From the NCBI GenBank assembly GCA_964606735.1, contig CAZSHI010000002.1:1-64000 (forward strand): DNA of 64,000 bases, in the 5' to 3' direction. The position numbers and the translations under genes were made by a program. Position 1 is the stretch's first letter, and each line of letters starts with the position of its first letter. The notes below the pieces were generated by a model, which did no database searches, was not told the DNA's origin, and saw only the letters and a list, made by a program, of their open reading frames with translations. This stretch comes from UBA5109 sp964606735 (lineage in GTDB: Bacteria > Pseudomonadota > Gammaproteobacteria > Pseudomonadales > Pseudohongiellaceae). Of this stretch, positions 26,164 through 35,556 are shown in pieces.

Positions 26164-27192
26164 ATGAGTGAAGAAGTAGCAGAAAATATCGGTTCAGAAG
26201 AAACCCGCGAGCTGGTGACTAATTTTCAATCTGCCATCGGTGAAATCCGCCAGCAGATTCGGGGCACAATAGTCGGCCAGGATGAGGTGGTCGACAGTCT
26301 GCTGATCACCTTATTTGTCGGCGGCCACTGCTTGATAACCGGTATGCCCGGTACTGCCAAAACCCTGCTGGTGCATACCCTCGCCAGCGCCTTGGGCCTG
26401 AGTTTCAAGCGTATCCAGTTTACGCCAGACCTGATGCCGACCGATATCACCGGTACTGACATGGTGGAAGAAGACCAGAAAACCGGTCATCGTGAATGGC
26501 GTTTTATTCAGGGGCCTGTCTTCACCAATGTGCTGCTGGCTGACGAAATTAACCGTACCCCGCCGAAAACCCAGGCGGCTCTGCTGGAAGCCATGCAGGA
26601 AAAAACCGTCACGGTCAGGGGCCAGAACCATAAACTCGACAAACCTTTCATCGTACTGGCAACCCAGAACCCGATCGAACTGGAAGGCACCTATCCTTTG
26701 CCGGAAGCACAGCTGGACCGCTTTTTGTTCAACGTCATTCTTGATTACCTGGATGCAGATCAGGAAGTGGCAGTTATTAATCGTTTTACTAAAAGTGTGG
26801 AAATGCCTGCGGTCAATGCCTGTACCACAGCCGAAGACATCATCAAGTACCAAAGCCTGGTGCGAGAAGTACCAATTTCCGATGCCTTGAGCCGCTATGC
26901 CGTTGATATTGTCCGTGCTACCCGTCCTTCAGATGCATTGGCCACTGACATGATTAAAAGGTACGCCAATTTTGGCTCCAGTATCCGGGCCACTATGAAC
27001 CTGGTGCTGGCCGCCAAAACTCGCGCACTGATGGAAGGCCGCTATCACGTAATTGATGAAGACCTCAAGGCGCTTGCAGTGCCCATTCTGCGTCATCGCG
27101 TTTTGCCGAATTACTATGCCGAATCCGATGGCATAACTATCGACGACATTCTCAACGACTTACTGAAGCACGTTAAAGTAACTGACGCATGA
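26164..27192 (+). CDS. MoxR-family AAA+ ATPase
   Basis: 342 residues. MoxR ATPases act as chaperones, often with VWA proteins, in maturation of enzymes or envelope complexes. Walker A GMPGTAKT lies at 60-67 and Walker B LLADE at 124-128, followed by the family NRTPPKTQAALLEAMQE. FIVLATQNPIELEGTYPLPEAQLDRF is the sensor-1 and arginine-finger region, and PSDALATDMIKRYANFGSSIRATMNLVLAAKTRAL the lid with sensor 2. Its stop overlaps the DUF58 start (ATGA). Cytosolic; expected to contact the DUF58 and BatA proteins encoded next. Confidence 0.96.
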   Translation: MSEEVAENIGSEETRELVTNFQSAIGEIRQQIRGTIVGQDEVVDSLLITLFVGGHCLITGMPGTAKTLLVHTLASALGLSFKRIQFTPDLMPTDITGTDMVEEDQKTGHREWRFIQGPVFTNVLLADEINRTPPKTQAALLEAMQEKTVTVRGQNHKLDKPFIVLATQNPIELEGTYPLPEAQLDRFLFNVILDYLDADQEVAVINRFTKSVEMPAVNACTTAEDIIKYQSLVREVPISDALSRYAVDIVRATRPSDALATDMIKRYANFGSSIRATMNLVLAAKTRALMEGRYHVIDEDLKALAVPILRHRVLPNYYAESDGITIDDILNDLLKHVKVTDA

Positions 27193-28109
27193 TAGAACTG
27201 GGAAAAACCGACAACAAAAGCAAACCAACCCGTCTACTGGATCCGGGTGTCCTGTCCAGCCTGTCGAATCTGGAACTGGTTGCCAAATCCGTTGTGGAAG
27301 GCTTCGTGCTTGGCTTGCATCGCTCTCCCAAATACGGCTTTTCCCAGGAATTTGTCGAATACCGCCCTTATACTGAAGGCGATGACCCACGACACATTGA
27401 CTGGAATGTGTATTCGCGTACGGACAAGACATTCATCAAACTGTTCAAGGGTGAGACCAATTCACACCTGATGCTCCTGCTGGACACGTCTGCCTCCATG
27501 GGGTTTGGCAGTGGCAATACCAGCAAACTGCAGTATGGCAAGTATCTGGCAGCCTCGCTGGCCTATCTGTCTTCACGCCAGCATGATGCAATCGGCACCA
27601 TGGTTTTCAATAATGAAATCGTGGAGTTCCGCCCGCCCACATCGCGAAGCGGCACCTTGCACAGCGTGATTCACGCACTCGATAAAGCCGAAGCAGTGCA
27701 GGGCACTTCCCTGGAAAAACCCTTTACCCGTTTTCGCGAGCACGTCAAAAAACGCGGGCTGGTGGCTGTCATTTCAGATTTTTATTGCCGCCCTGAAGAT
27801 TTGCAGGAAAGTGTGCAGCCCCTTAGTTCTCATGGCCAGGATGTTATTCTGTTTCACCTGCTGGACCCGGGTGAAATGTCGCCGCAGATCAAGGAGTCCA
27901 CCTTATATGAGGACATGGAAACCGGAGAAGCCATCGAGGTATCGCCGGTGTTTATGAAACAGGATTATCCGGACAGGGTTAAGGCGCATATTGCCGCTAT
28001 CCAGAAAGCCGCCCAGGGCATGAATGCCGATTATGTCTTGCTGGATACCAGCCAGCCACTGGACCGTGCCCTGCATGCCTATCTGACTTTTAGGGAGAAA
28101 CGCTCCTGA
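27189..28109 (+). CDS. DUF58 protein with VWA domain
   Basis: 306 residues. The N-terminal DUF58 signature is EYRPYTEGDDPRHIDWNVYSRT (about 58-79), then a von Willebrand A fold with MIDAS LLDTSASM (Asp99). No membrane helix is visible, so it is cytosolic or peripheral. DUF58 proteins are the standard partners of MoxR ATPases. It overlaps MoxR by four bases and the BatA-like gene by one (TGATG), which implies tight translational coupling and stoichiometric production. Confidence 0.95.
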   Translation: MIELGKTDNKSKPTRLLDPGVLSSLSNLELVAKSVVEGFVLGLHRSPKYGFSQEFVEYRPYTEGDDPRHIDWNVYSRTDKTFIKLFKGETNSHLMLLLDTSASMGFGSGNTSKLQYGKYLAASLAYLSSRQHDAIGTMVFNNEIVEFRPPTSRSGTLHSVIHALDKAEAVQGTSLEKPFTRFREHVKKRGLVAVISDFYCRPEDLQESVQPLSSHGQDVILFHLLDPGEMSPQIKESTLYEDMETGEAIEVSPVFMKQDYPDRVKAHIAAIQKAAQGMNADYVLLDTSQPLDRALHAYLTFREKRS

Positions 28110-30133
28110 TGTCCCTGCTCAGCCCTCTCTTCCTCCTCGGTTTGTTGGGCATTGCCCTGCCCATCTGGTTGCACCGCCTGCAAACCCATGCAACCGAGCG
28201 TGAAAAATTTTCTTCCATCATGTTTATGGAGCAGAGTCAGCAGCGTATACATATACGCCGCAAGCTCAAATACCTGCTGCTGATGGCCTTACGAATTCTG
28301 TTTTTGCTGATGCTGGTGCTGGCCTTTACCCGCCCGGTATTTTTTGTAGCACCTCAAGGCTTGGTGTCGGAAAACACCACGCATCACGTCATCGTGATGG
28401 ATACTTCATTTTCCATGCGCGAAGGCAACAGCTTTGAACAGGCGCAAACAGAAGCCGAGGCAATTCTCGCAGCCATGGCCCCGGATGATATTGCCAGTCT
28501 TTATATTGCCAGCGGCTCGGTGGAAACCATCAATCCGGCGACTGCCGATCCAGCTGTGATCCGGGCCAGCCTCGGCAACCTGGAACCGGATGTCGGGCGC
28601 CTGGATTTTGGTGCCATGATCGCCTCACTGGATACCCTGATTGAAAGTTCACAGGCAAATTTTGTCATTCACTTTATCAGTGACTACCAGCAAAGCGCTC
28701 AGGCTGTCCGCTTTGCCGACATGATTCCGGATGTGATAAATGGTCGACCGGTTAATCTGGAAATCCATCAGGTCAAAATTGATGATGTCCCCAACTGGAG
28801 CCTGGCATCCATTGATGTCACCGGTTTGCGGGAAATCCGTGTCGGCGTGGTGAATAACAGTGAGGATGCGCAAAGCGCCGAAAAAAGTTTCACACTGTCG
28901 GTGAATGAGCTTGAGCAGCAGACAGTAACACAGACGGTTTCGGCCCCGGCTGGCGGCATCGCTTACATAACAATTGATAACGTACAGTTCGAAGATGGTG
29001 ATAATCGTCTGGATATAAGCATGAGCCCAAATGACTCTCTGGCAGACGACGACAGACGTCACGGCGTGTTTGATAACTCCCCGCCCGCACCGGTCATTCT
29101 CTTGAGTGCTGATCCGGACTCACTGGCAATTACCTATATCAGCACGGCACTGGAAACCGCCCCGCGCGGTTATGAGGTTGAGCTGCAGAACATCAGCGAT
29201 TTTGATCCGCGTATCCTGCAGCGTTATCCCTGGATCATCATTGATGATATAGGTGCTGTGAATGATATCTTGGCACAGGAGCTGCGGGCCTATGTTGATG
29301 GTGGTGGCGCCATTCTGGCACTGACTGGTGAGCGAAGTGCAAACCAGCAGACAGTGCCAGTAGGAGGACAGAACATTAGCGGCGGGCTGGGCTTTAGCCG
29401 CAATACTACCTATAGCGTACAGCGGGTAAATAGCTCACATCCGGCGCTTGATCGCAGTGTCGGCTGGAATAACCTGAATATAAGCAGGGTGGTCCCCGTC
29501 GAAGCAGGTGAAAACGACAACGTCCTGATCTCCCTGACGAATGATGTCCCTTTCCTGCTCGAACAGACAATCGGCCTGGGGCGTTTCCTGTTGCTTAACA
29601 CACAGCTGGATAACATCTGGAGTGAGCTGCCGGTGAAGCCGCTTTTTGTAGGATTCATGGCAGAAGCGGCACGACACCTGTCAAATGAGGAGCAGTTGGT
29701 CAGGGAGCAGGTCGTAAACAGCTTTTTGCAGCTTGGCCAGAATGGTGGAGCCTCCGGCCAGGTCTATGATCCGGAGGGCAACCGCCTTTTATCCCTGGCT
29801 GACACCACTCAGGCACAGAATATCCTGCTAAATGAAACCGGCTTCTACCGCATCAGCACCCTGGGTGGCGATGTGCTGGTTGCCGTCAATCCTGACCCGC
29901 GTGAATCCAACCTTACCCTGATGGAAGCTCAGGCACTGCAAAACTGGCAAAACATGGTTGCCACCAGCGCCGGCGCCGTAACGGTGGTGGATGGCGAGGC
30001 CGTAAGTGTCGTCGATGAGGAGCCTGTTGCTTTAGAGGTCTGGCGTGTATTATTGGTATTACTTGCTGTTATAGTCCTGTCAGAGTCCTTATTAGGCAAC
30101 CGTTACTTGCGGTTTAACACTGGAAGCAGCTAA
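28109..30133 (+). CDS. BatA-like membrane protein with VWA domain
   Basis: 674 residues. The N-terminal BatA block SLLSPLFLLGLLGIALPIWLHRL, then a second helix about 55-75 (LLLMALRILFLLMLVLAF), is followed by a periplasmic VWA-like domain whose MIDAS reads MDTSFSM (Asp98). A beta-rich region and a glutamine-amidotransferase-like fold (about 330-460, YPWIIIDDIG, YVDGGGAILALTGE) lie in the middle, and a C-terminal helix about 640-660. It anchors the MoxR machine to the inner membrane. Its stop shares one base with the next start (TAATG). Confidence 0.9.
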   Translation: MSLLSPLFLLGLLGIALPIWLHRLQTHATEREKFSSIMFMEQSQQRIHIRRKLKYLLLMALRILFLLMLVLAFTRPVFFVAPQGLVSENTTHHVIVMDTSFSMREGNSFEQAQTEAEAILAAMAPDDIASLYIASGSVETINPATADPAVIRASLGNLEPDVGRLDFGAMIASLDTLIESSQANFVIHFISDYQQSAQAVRFADMIPDVINGRPVNLEIHQVKIDDVPNWSLASIDVTGLREIRVGVVNNSEDAQSAEKSFTLSVNELEQQTVTQTVSAPAGGIAYITIDNVQFEDGDNRLDISMSPNDSLADDDRRHGVFDNSPPAPVILLSADPDSLAITYISTALETAPRGYEVELQNISDFDPRILQRYPWIIIDDIGAVNDILAQELRAYVDGGGAILALTGERSANQQTVPVGGQNISGGLGFSRNTTYSVQRVNSSHPALDRSVGWNNLNISRVVPVEAGENDNVLISLTNDVPFLLEQTIGLGRFLLLNTQLDNIWSELPVKPLFVGFMAEAARHLSNEEQLVREQVVNSFLQLGQNGGASGQVYDPEGNRLLSLADTTQAQNILLNETGFYRISTLGGDVLVAVNPDPRESNLTLMEAQALQNWQNMVATSAGAVTVVDGEAVSVVDEEPVALEVWRVLLVLLAVIVLSESLLGNRYLRFNTGSS

Positions 30134-33100
30134 TGATGAAAGCCTCAGAAAAGCTCGAACTCTACCTGGCCGAATTTCGCCAGCGCCTGAAAAAACTGAT
30201 TATCCTGCAGGGCCTGGCAGCGCTGGCCCTGGTGCTACTCGCCGTGTCTTTGCTGGCAGCCTGGTTCTCTCTGGAAAGCGGCTATAGCAGCGGCACGGTG
30301 AATGGCTTTCGCATACTGCTCATTCTGGCACTGGCAGCGGTTGCTCTGAAAGCTTTTATTGAGCCCCTCCAAAAAATAAAGGAAAACATAGGTCGCCAAA
30401 TTGAACGTCTTAGCCTGAAAAGTGATGGCAAGGGTTTTCAGGGCAGAATCGATACCTATACCCAAATGGCGGCTAATAACCCCTTCCGGGAATTGCTGGC
30501 CGAAGACGCTTTTAGCATCAGTGAATCCTACCCGGCACAGGAACAAATCAAGAGCAAGGATATGCAGATCGCCGGTCTCGCCACCGCAGCCATGCTGGCC
30601 GTGCTCATTTACATGGCCTTTGGTGCCGGCTTGTTTTCCTATTCCGTACAAAACTTCCTGGCAGGCTGGGCCAATGACGACCTTGTCCCACCACAGTCCA
30701 TCAGCGTACTACCGGGCGACCAAAGTGTGCGTCGTGGGGCTAACCTGCGCATCTCTGCTCGCATAGAAGGAATGGACCCGGATGAAGCCATTTTGCATGT
30801 TCGCTCAGCCAGCGAAGATTGGCAGGAAGTTCCACTGGTCAGGACCATGAACGGTTTTGAATTTACCCTGTTCTCACTGCAGGAAGAAATGGATTACTAC
30901 GTGTCCACTACCGGGCTGCGTAGCCAGGAGTTTTCTGTGCAGGTGGTGGATCTGCCTTCTATTGAAAACCTGGAGCTGACCTATTTTTATCCGGACTGGA
31001 CTGAACGCGAACCTGAAACCTCGAACCGTGGTGATATTGAAGCGCTGCCGGAAACCCGAATCGGGCTGAGCATCACTACCTCTGCTCCGCTCCCGGAAGG
31101 CGGTGAGCTGATTCTGAATGACACAGCTCAAAGCCTGTTGGTCAATGGCATAGAAGCAACAACCCAATTCGATATCCTTGATGAAGGCCAGTACTACATT
31201 GCAGCACTGGTTGGTGGTGAACAGGTACGGCTCAGCGATGACTATTTTATCCGGCTGGCTGAAGACGGCTCACCCATCATTGAGTTTATACGTCCTGGAG
31301 ATGACTGGAACGCTACCAATATTGAAGAAGTGACAGCACGGGTCAATGCCTCCGATGACTATGGTCTGCAATCCTTGCTGATCAAATACTCCATCAATGG
31401 CGGAGACTGGCAGGAGGTTGATCTTTACGAACCTGCCGATGAAATTTCGGCTGAGCACCTGTTTATGCTAGAAGACATGCGCACCCGGCGGGCACTGACA
31501 ACACCTGACTCCATCGAGCTGGGCGCCTTTAATATTGAAACCGGACCGGTGCCTGCAGCTGATTCCGAAACCGGGGAAGAAGTTGCACAGACAGAACTGT
31601 TTGAGGACATTCCTCTCAAGCCCGGCGACCTGATTTCCTATTACGCGGAAACCTCTGACCGCAACCAGACGGTGCAGACAGATATGTATTTCATTGAAAT
31701 CCAGGGCTATAACCGTCGCTATTCCCAGTCTCAGCTTTCTGGCGGTGGTGGCGGCGGTGGCGGTGGCAGTCCAGCCGACGAGATTTCCCAGCGCCAGCGC
31801 CAGATCGTGGTATCCACCTGGAACCTGATTCGTGAACAGGCTGACGGCAACGATGCACAGGTTGAAATCAACGCTTCATTACTCTCCGATTTACAGACCA
31901 CCCTGGCAGAACAGGCACAGACTTTGACAGAACGTACCCGTGCACGCCAGCTGACCCGACAGGATGATGACATTGCCCGTTTTGTGGAAAGCATGGAGCG
32001 CGCAATTCAGTCCATGCAACCAACCTCTGAATACCTAGCCAGTGTTGAGTTGCAGGAAGCCATTCAGCCTGCCCAGGAAGCCCTGCAGTATTTATTGCAG
32101 GCAGAGTCCGTATTTAACGATATCCAGATCAGCCAGCAGCAAGGTGGCGGCGGTGGCGGTGGCGGCCGTGCGGGCGAGGACCTGGCAGAAATGTTTGAGC
32201 TGGAAATGGATATGGAACAGAACCAGTATGAGACCGGTGAGCGGGCCACGCCCCAGTCCCAGCAACAGCAGATGGATGACATCATGGACCAGTTGGAAGA
32301 ACTGGCCCGTCGTCAGGAACAGCTGGCCAACAATATGCGTAATCAGCAACAGCTGACAGAAGCTCAGCGCTACCAGCAGGAAATGTTGCGCCGCGAGGCG
32401 GAGCAATTGCAGGAACAGCTTGAACAATTACAGCAACAGCAATTGGGAGGTCGCCAGGGGCAGCAGGGTCAGCAGCAGGCGGGCAATCAGCAGGGTCAAC
32501 CGGGCCAGGGTGGCCAGCAGCAGGGACAGCAGGACGGGCAGGAAGGCCAGCAAGGCAATCAGGAAATTGCCCAGAGCCAACTGCAGCAGAGACTCGAAAG
32601 TGCCGTCCGTGCCATGGATGAAGCACAGGATGCCATGCAAAATAATCCCGGCTCAGATCAACTGCAGCGTGCAGCCGAAGAAGCCCAGCGCCAACTCGAA
32701 GCAGCGCGTGACCAGATTGCCCAGGATCAGCTGGCCAGCATGCAGGAATCCTTCTCCAGTATGGCTTCACAGTCACAGGAAATGCTGGAGCAGCAAATTC
32801 AGGCACAACAGCAGTTACAGCAGGCCATGGAACGTGCACTGGAAGAACGTCAAAGTGGCGAAGATCCCAACAGCCGAGGTATGAGCCTGGTAGAGGAAAT
32901 GGATCTGGCCGATCTGAAAGAAGAGCTGGCTGCAGGGATTCAGCGCTTGCAGCAGCAAATGATGAATACCATCCAGCAATTTGGTGACGAGGTCCCACAG
33001 GCTGCCCGTGCCCTGGCAGATGCCAATGACACAATTACCGAACGTGAACTGGAGATGTCCCTGTCAGATGCCGCACTATATATCGATGCCGGTTATGCGC

Positions 33101-33816
33101 TGTACATCGCCAATAATGAGCGCAACGTCAGCGAAGCCATGCGGGCACTAACTGAAGATCTGGAAAGAGCGAGGAATCTGGCTCAGGGTGCCGCAGACGG
33201 TCAGAGCGATCTTGAAAGGGCCCGCGAACAGGCACGCGAACTGCGAGATCAGCTGGCACAATTGGGTCAGGGGCAACAGCAGGGTGGAGAGCAGCAAGGT
33301 GGAGAGCAGCAGGGTCAAGGCCAGCAACAGGGACAAGGACAACAAGGGGGCAATAACCCGCAGGGCGCACAGCAAAACGGTGGTGCTTCTCCCAATGGCT
33401 TCCAGAATGCCTTTGGCATAGCCGGCTGGTCAGGTAATGGTGCCGACAACCGACTCGATGGCCCCATCACTGTTCCCGATAATTTTTATCAGAATCTTGA
33501 CCAGATGACGCAGCTGGCTCGCGATGGTATCCGCGACTCCAGAATGACCCAGGAACAGATCGACGATCTACTTGAGCTCATTCGTGAGCTCGAATTCAGC
33601 CGGGTAAACCGAAATGACGACATCGTTCTGGAGGAATATACCAGCATGCTGTCACTGATCGAGCAGGTGGAACTGGCGCTTAGAGCCGAGGAAGGCCTGA
33701 GTGGCTCCACGGAAAACGTTCGTACCGCTGTACTGGATTTGATCCCTGAGGAATATCAGGAATCCGTTGCTGAATACTACCGGCGCCTTTCCCGAGAAGG
33801 CGAAGAAACCCCCTAG
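30133..33816 (+). CDS. DUF4175-like giant membrane protein with poly-Gly and Gln-rich linkers
   Basis: 1227 residues. Three N-terminal helices (about 22-45, 55-76, 152-180) are followed by a large periplasmic region with Ig-like strands (about 190-530). Two glycine runs (about 537-545 and 671-678) flank a helical part. Gln-rich low-complexity stretches occupy about 715-815 and 1048-1085, with coiled-coil helices between. A 15-base sequence coding GGEQQ is repeated in tandem at 33283-33312. The final 100 residues (MTQEQIDDLLELIRELEF and on) look structured and conserved. DUF4175 family proteins are typical of MoxR clusters. Very large; its partner surface is unknown. Confidence 0.82.
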   Translation: MMKASEKLELYLAEFRQRLKKLIILQGLAALALVLLAVSLLAAWFSLESGYSSGTVNGFRILLILALAAVALKAFIEPLQKIKENIGRQIERLSLKSDGKGFQGRIDTYTQMAANNPFRELLAEDAFSISESYPAQEQIKSKDMQIAGLATAAMLAVLIYMAFGAGLFSYSVQNFLAGWANDDLVPPQSISVLPGDQSVRRGANLRISARIEGMDPDEAILHVRSASEDWQEVPLVRTMNGFEFTLFSLQEEMDYYVSTTGLRSQEFSVQVVDLPSIENLELTYFYPDWTEREPETSNRGDIEALPETRIGLSITTSAPLPEGGELILNDTAQSLLVNGIEATTQFDILDEGQYYIAALVGGEQVRLSDDYFIRLAEDGSPIIEFIRPGDDWNATNIEEVTARVNASDDYGLQSLLIKYSINGGDWQEVDLYEPADEISAEHLFMLEDMRTRRALTTPDSIELGAFNIETGPVPAADSETGEEVAQTELFEDIPLKPGDLISYYAETSDRNQTVQTDMYFIEIQGYNRRYSQSQLSGGGGGGGGGSPADEISQRQRQIVVSTWNLIREQADGNDAQVEINASLLSDLQTTLAEQAQTLTERTRARQLTRQDDDIARFVESMERAIQSMQPTSEYLASVELQEAIQPAQEALQYLLQAESVFNDIQISQQQGGGGGGGGRAGEDLAEMFELEMDMEQNQYETGERATPQSQQQQMDDIMDQLEELARRQEQLANNMRNQQQLTEAQRYQQEMLRREAEQLQEQLEQLQQQQLGGRQGQQGQQQAGNQQGQPGQGGQQQGQQDGQEGQQGNQEIAQSQLQQRLESAVRAMDEAQDAMQNNPGSDQLQRAAEEAQRQLEAARDQIAQDQLASMQESFSSMASQSQEMLEQQIQAQQQLQQAMERALEERQSGEDPNSRGMSLVEEMDLADLKEELAAGIQRLQQQMMNTIQQFGDEVPQAARALADANDTITERELEMSLSDAALYIDAGYALYIANNERNVSEAMRALTEDLERARNLAQGAADGQSDLERAREQARELRDQLAQLGQGQQQGGEQQGGEQQGQGQQQGQGQQGGNNPQGAQQNGGASPNGFQNAFGIAGWSGNGADNRLDGPITVPDNFYQNLDQMTQLARDGIRDSRMTQEQIDDLLELIRELEFSRVNRNDDIVLEEYTSMLSLIEQVELALRAEEGLSGSTENVRTAVLDLIPEEYQESVAEYYRRLSREGEETP
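33283..33312 (+). repeat. tandem 15-base repeat inside the DUF4175-like gene
   Basis: Two adjacent copies of GGTGGAGAGCAGCAA, differing in one base, encode GGEQQ twice. It lies within the Gln-rich linker and is a likely site of length variation. Confidence 0.7.
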
Positions 33817-33890
33817 TTGTGAGTGCTCAGCCAAGCCGGCTGAGCCAGCACGGACAGTTTACTCCACTTGCCAAGCCCTGACGACGCGCC

Positions 33891-34580
33891 ATGAGCCACC
33901 ATGAATCACACAAGACTCATCGCAGTTCCTGGCTGCGTGCCAGCGTTATGGGGGCCAACGACGGTATTGTCTCCACGGCCAGTCTCATCATTGGAGTCGC
34001 GGCAGCTGAGGTCACCAAGGACTATGTACTGATTTCCGGACTGGCCGGATTGGTGGCGGGAGCCATGTCAATGGCCGCTGGTGAATACGTTTCCGTCAGC
34101 TCCCAATCTGATATTGAAAAAGCCGACCTCGAACAGGAAAGACTCTCACTCGAAGAGAACCTGGAATTTGAAAAACAGGAACTGGCAGAAATCTATGAAG
34201 ACAGGGGATTGAGCACTGAACTTGCCAAAGAAGTGGCAGAACAGCTCATGGAGCATGATGCCCTGGGGGCACATGCCCGCGATGAAATCGGGATTGTCGA
34301 GGAAACCAGCCCCAGGCCGATCATGGCCGGAGCCTCCTCGGCACTGACCTTTACCATTGGCGCTTTGCTCCCGCTGCTCACCGCCTGGATATTTCCCTTG
34401 CAGCAGCTCATCACTATGGTGGCACTTTTGTCGCTGGTTTTCCTGGCTGCGCTGGGAGCAATCTCGGCAAAGGCTGGTGGCGCTCCTGTACTGAAGGCTG
34501 CCATGCGGGTTACTTTCTGGGGCGCAATGGCGATGCTGGCCACGGCTATAGTGGGTTTTGCCTTTGGTATTTCAGTCTAG
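33891..34580 (+). CDS. VIT1/CCC1-family transporter
   Basis: 229 residues. The opening RASVMGANDGIVSTASLIIGVAAAE, then GLAGLVAGAMSMAAGEYVSVSSQSDIEKADLEQERLSLEE, are the classical VIT1 signatures. A charged cytoplasmic insert (about 80-145, with many Glu) precedes the last three helices and is thought to hold the metal-binding site in relatives. The family carries Fe2+ or Mn2+ across membranes. It is on the same strand as the MoxR operon, 74 bases after it, and converges on the metallophosphatase with a nine-base overlap. Metal uncertain. Confidence 0.93.
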   Translation: MSHHESHKTHRSSWLRASVMGANDGIVSTASLIIGVAAAEVTKDYVLISGLAGLVAGAMSMAAGEYVSVSSQSDIEKADLEQERLSLEENLEFEKQELAEIYEDRGLSTELAKEVAEQLMEHDALGAHARDEIGIVEETSPRPIMAGASSALTFTIGALLPLLTAWIFPLQQLITMVALLSLVFLAALGAISAKAGGAPVLKAAMRVTFWGAMAMLATAIVGFAFGISV

Positions 34581-35525
34581 GCTGATATTGCCGTCGGGAT
34601 CCAGAATCCGGCTGACGTTGTCATTCACAAGTTCCAGCGCCTGTATCTGTCCACCGTAGGCGCGTGACATGCCGGTATCGATGACCCAGACTTTTTCATT
34701 GCAGTAAGACGTTATCTGGGGGTGGCGCGAATGGGCAACGACCATTCGTCGTGCTCCGAGAATTTCCAGAGAGGTGTCCAGCATCTGACAGTCGAAACTG
34801 TCGACCCGGGCTGAAAAATGTCGCGCCCACATCACCCGATCACTGTCATCCACCCGCTGTGATGAGTCCGGCTCAAACTGGCTATCGCCTCGTAACCAGG
34901 CGCTGACATCCTCATTTATCCGCTCGATACCGTAGTCTGCCCAGCGCGGGACCACGCCACCATGCACATACACGGTATCGCCCAGCTGCAGTACCGTTGG
35001 CCAGGCTGAGAGGCGCTGCGCATAAGGCCCTCCGGCCATCAGGGCAGCACCCCGGTGTCGTTCGTTCAAAAGTAAATTTTCTAGACGGGAATCGCGCAGA
35101 TCAAGCCCTTCGACATTCTGCCAGGCAGCAAATGGATTGGGCCCCACTGCCTGATTATCAACCCGGGCACCCATGATTTCATGATTCCCGATCAGCGCAT
35201 AAAGCCTGCCACCAGCCTGCTCAGCCTGCTCCTGCAGATCAAAGATCAAATCCAGTACCTGTCGTTCATCATCACTGCGGCCAATCATGTCGCCCAGCTG
35301 AACCACGGTCAGCTCACCTCCAATCCACTGGTCCTGCTCATCGATAGCGCCGGCCAGACGGAACACGCCACGCATGGCGTTGATATCCGCATGAATATCA
35401 CCGATGGCTACGATGCGCCCGGCATTGTCAGGTGCTTGCTGTACCGGCGCTTCACTGGCTTCAGTACAGGCCGTTAGCCAGATCAGGGCAACAAGGAATA
35501 GACTGGTTTTACAAGGCATGCGCAT
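34572..35525 (-). CDS. lipoprotein calcineurin-like metallophosphatase
   Basis: 317 residues from the ATG at 35525; another ATG at 35519 is possible. The longer reading from 35615 would invade the gcvP 3' end. A lipobox LTAC follows the hydrophobic LFLVALIWLTAC, so the protein is probably lipid-anchored. The metal motifs of PPP-type phosphatases are GDIHAD, GDMIGR, GNHE and VHGG, all present. It resembles Shewanella-type protein phosphatases more than nucleotidases. It begins 31 bases after the gcvP stop, so it may be co-transcribed. Substrate unknown. Confidence 0.9.
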   Translation of the reverse strand: MRMPCKTSLFLVALIWLTACTEASEAPVQQAPDNAGRIVAIGDIHADINAMRGVFRLAGAIDEQDQWIGGELTVVQLGDMIGRSDDERQVLDLIFDLQEQAEQAGGRLYALIGNHEIMGARVDNQAVGPNPFAAWQNVEGLDLRDSRLENLLLNERHRGAALMAGGPYAQRLSAWPTVLQLGDTVYVHGGVVPRWADYGIERINEDVSAWLRGDSQFEPDSSQRVDDSDRVMWARHFSARVDSFDCQMLDTSLEILGARRMVVAHSRHPQITSYCNEKVWVIDTGMSRAYGGQIQALELVNDNVSRILDPDGNISLD

Positions 35526-35556
35526 ATTGTCGCGCACTTTTCCTGTGTTTTCAGCC

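Noticed and set aside
32282..33034. 250-codon minus-strand frame rich in Pro/Ala
   Set aside because: Antisense shadow of the Gln-rich DUF4175-like linker; low-complexity DNA gives long spurious frames.
31741..33350. Repeated Gly and Gln codons as a possible CRISPR or satellite array
   Set aside because: Units are irregular in length and stay in frame within one coding region; no direct repeats with spacers.
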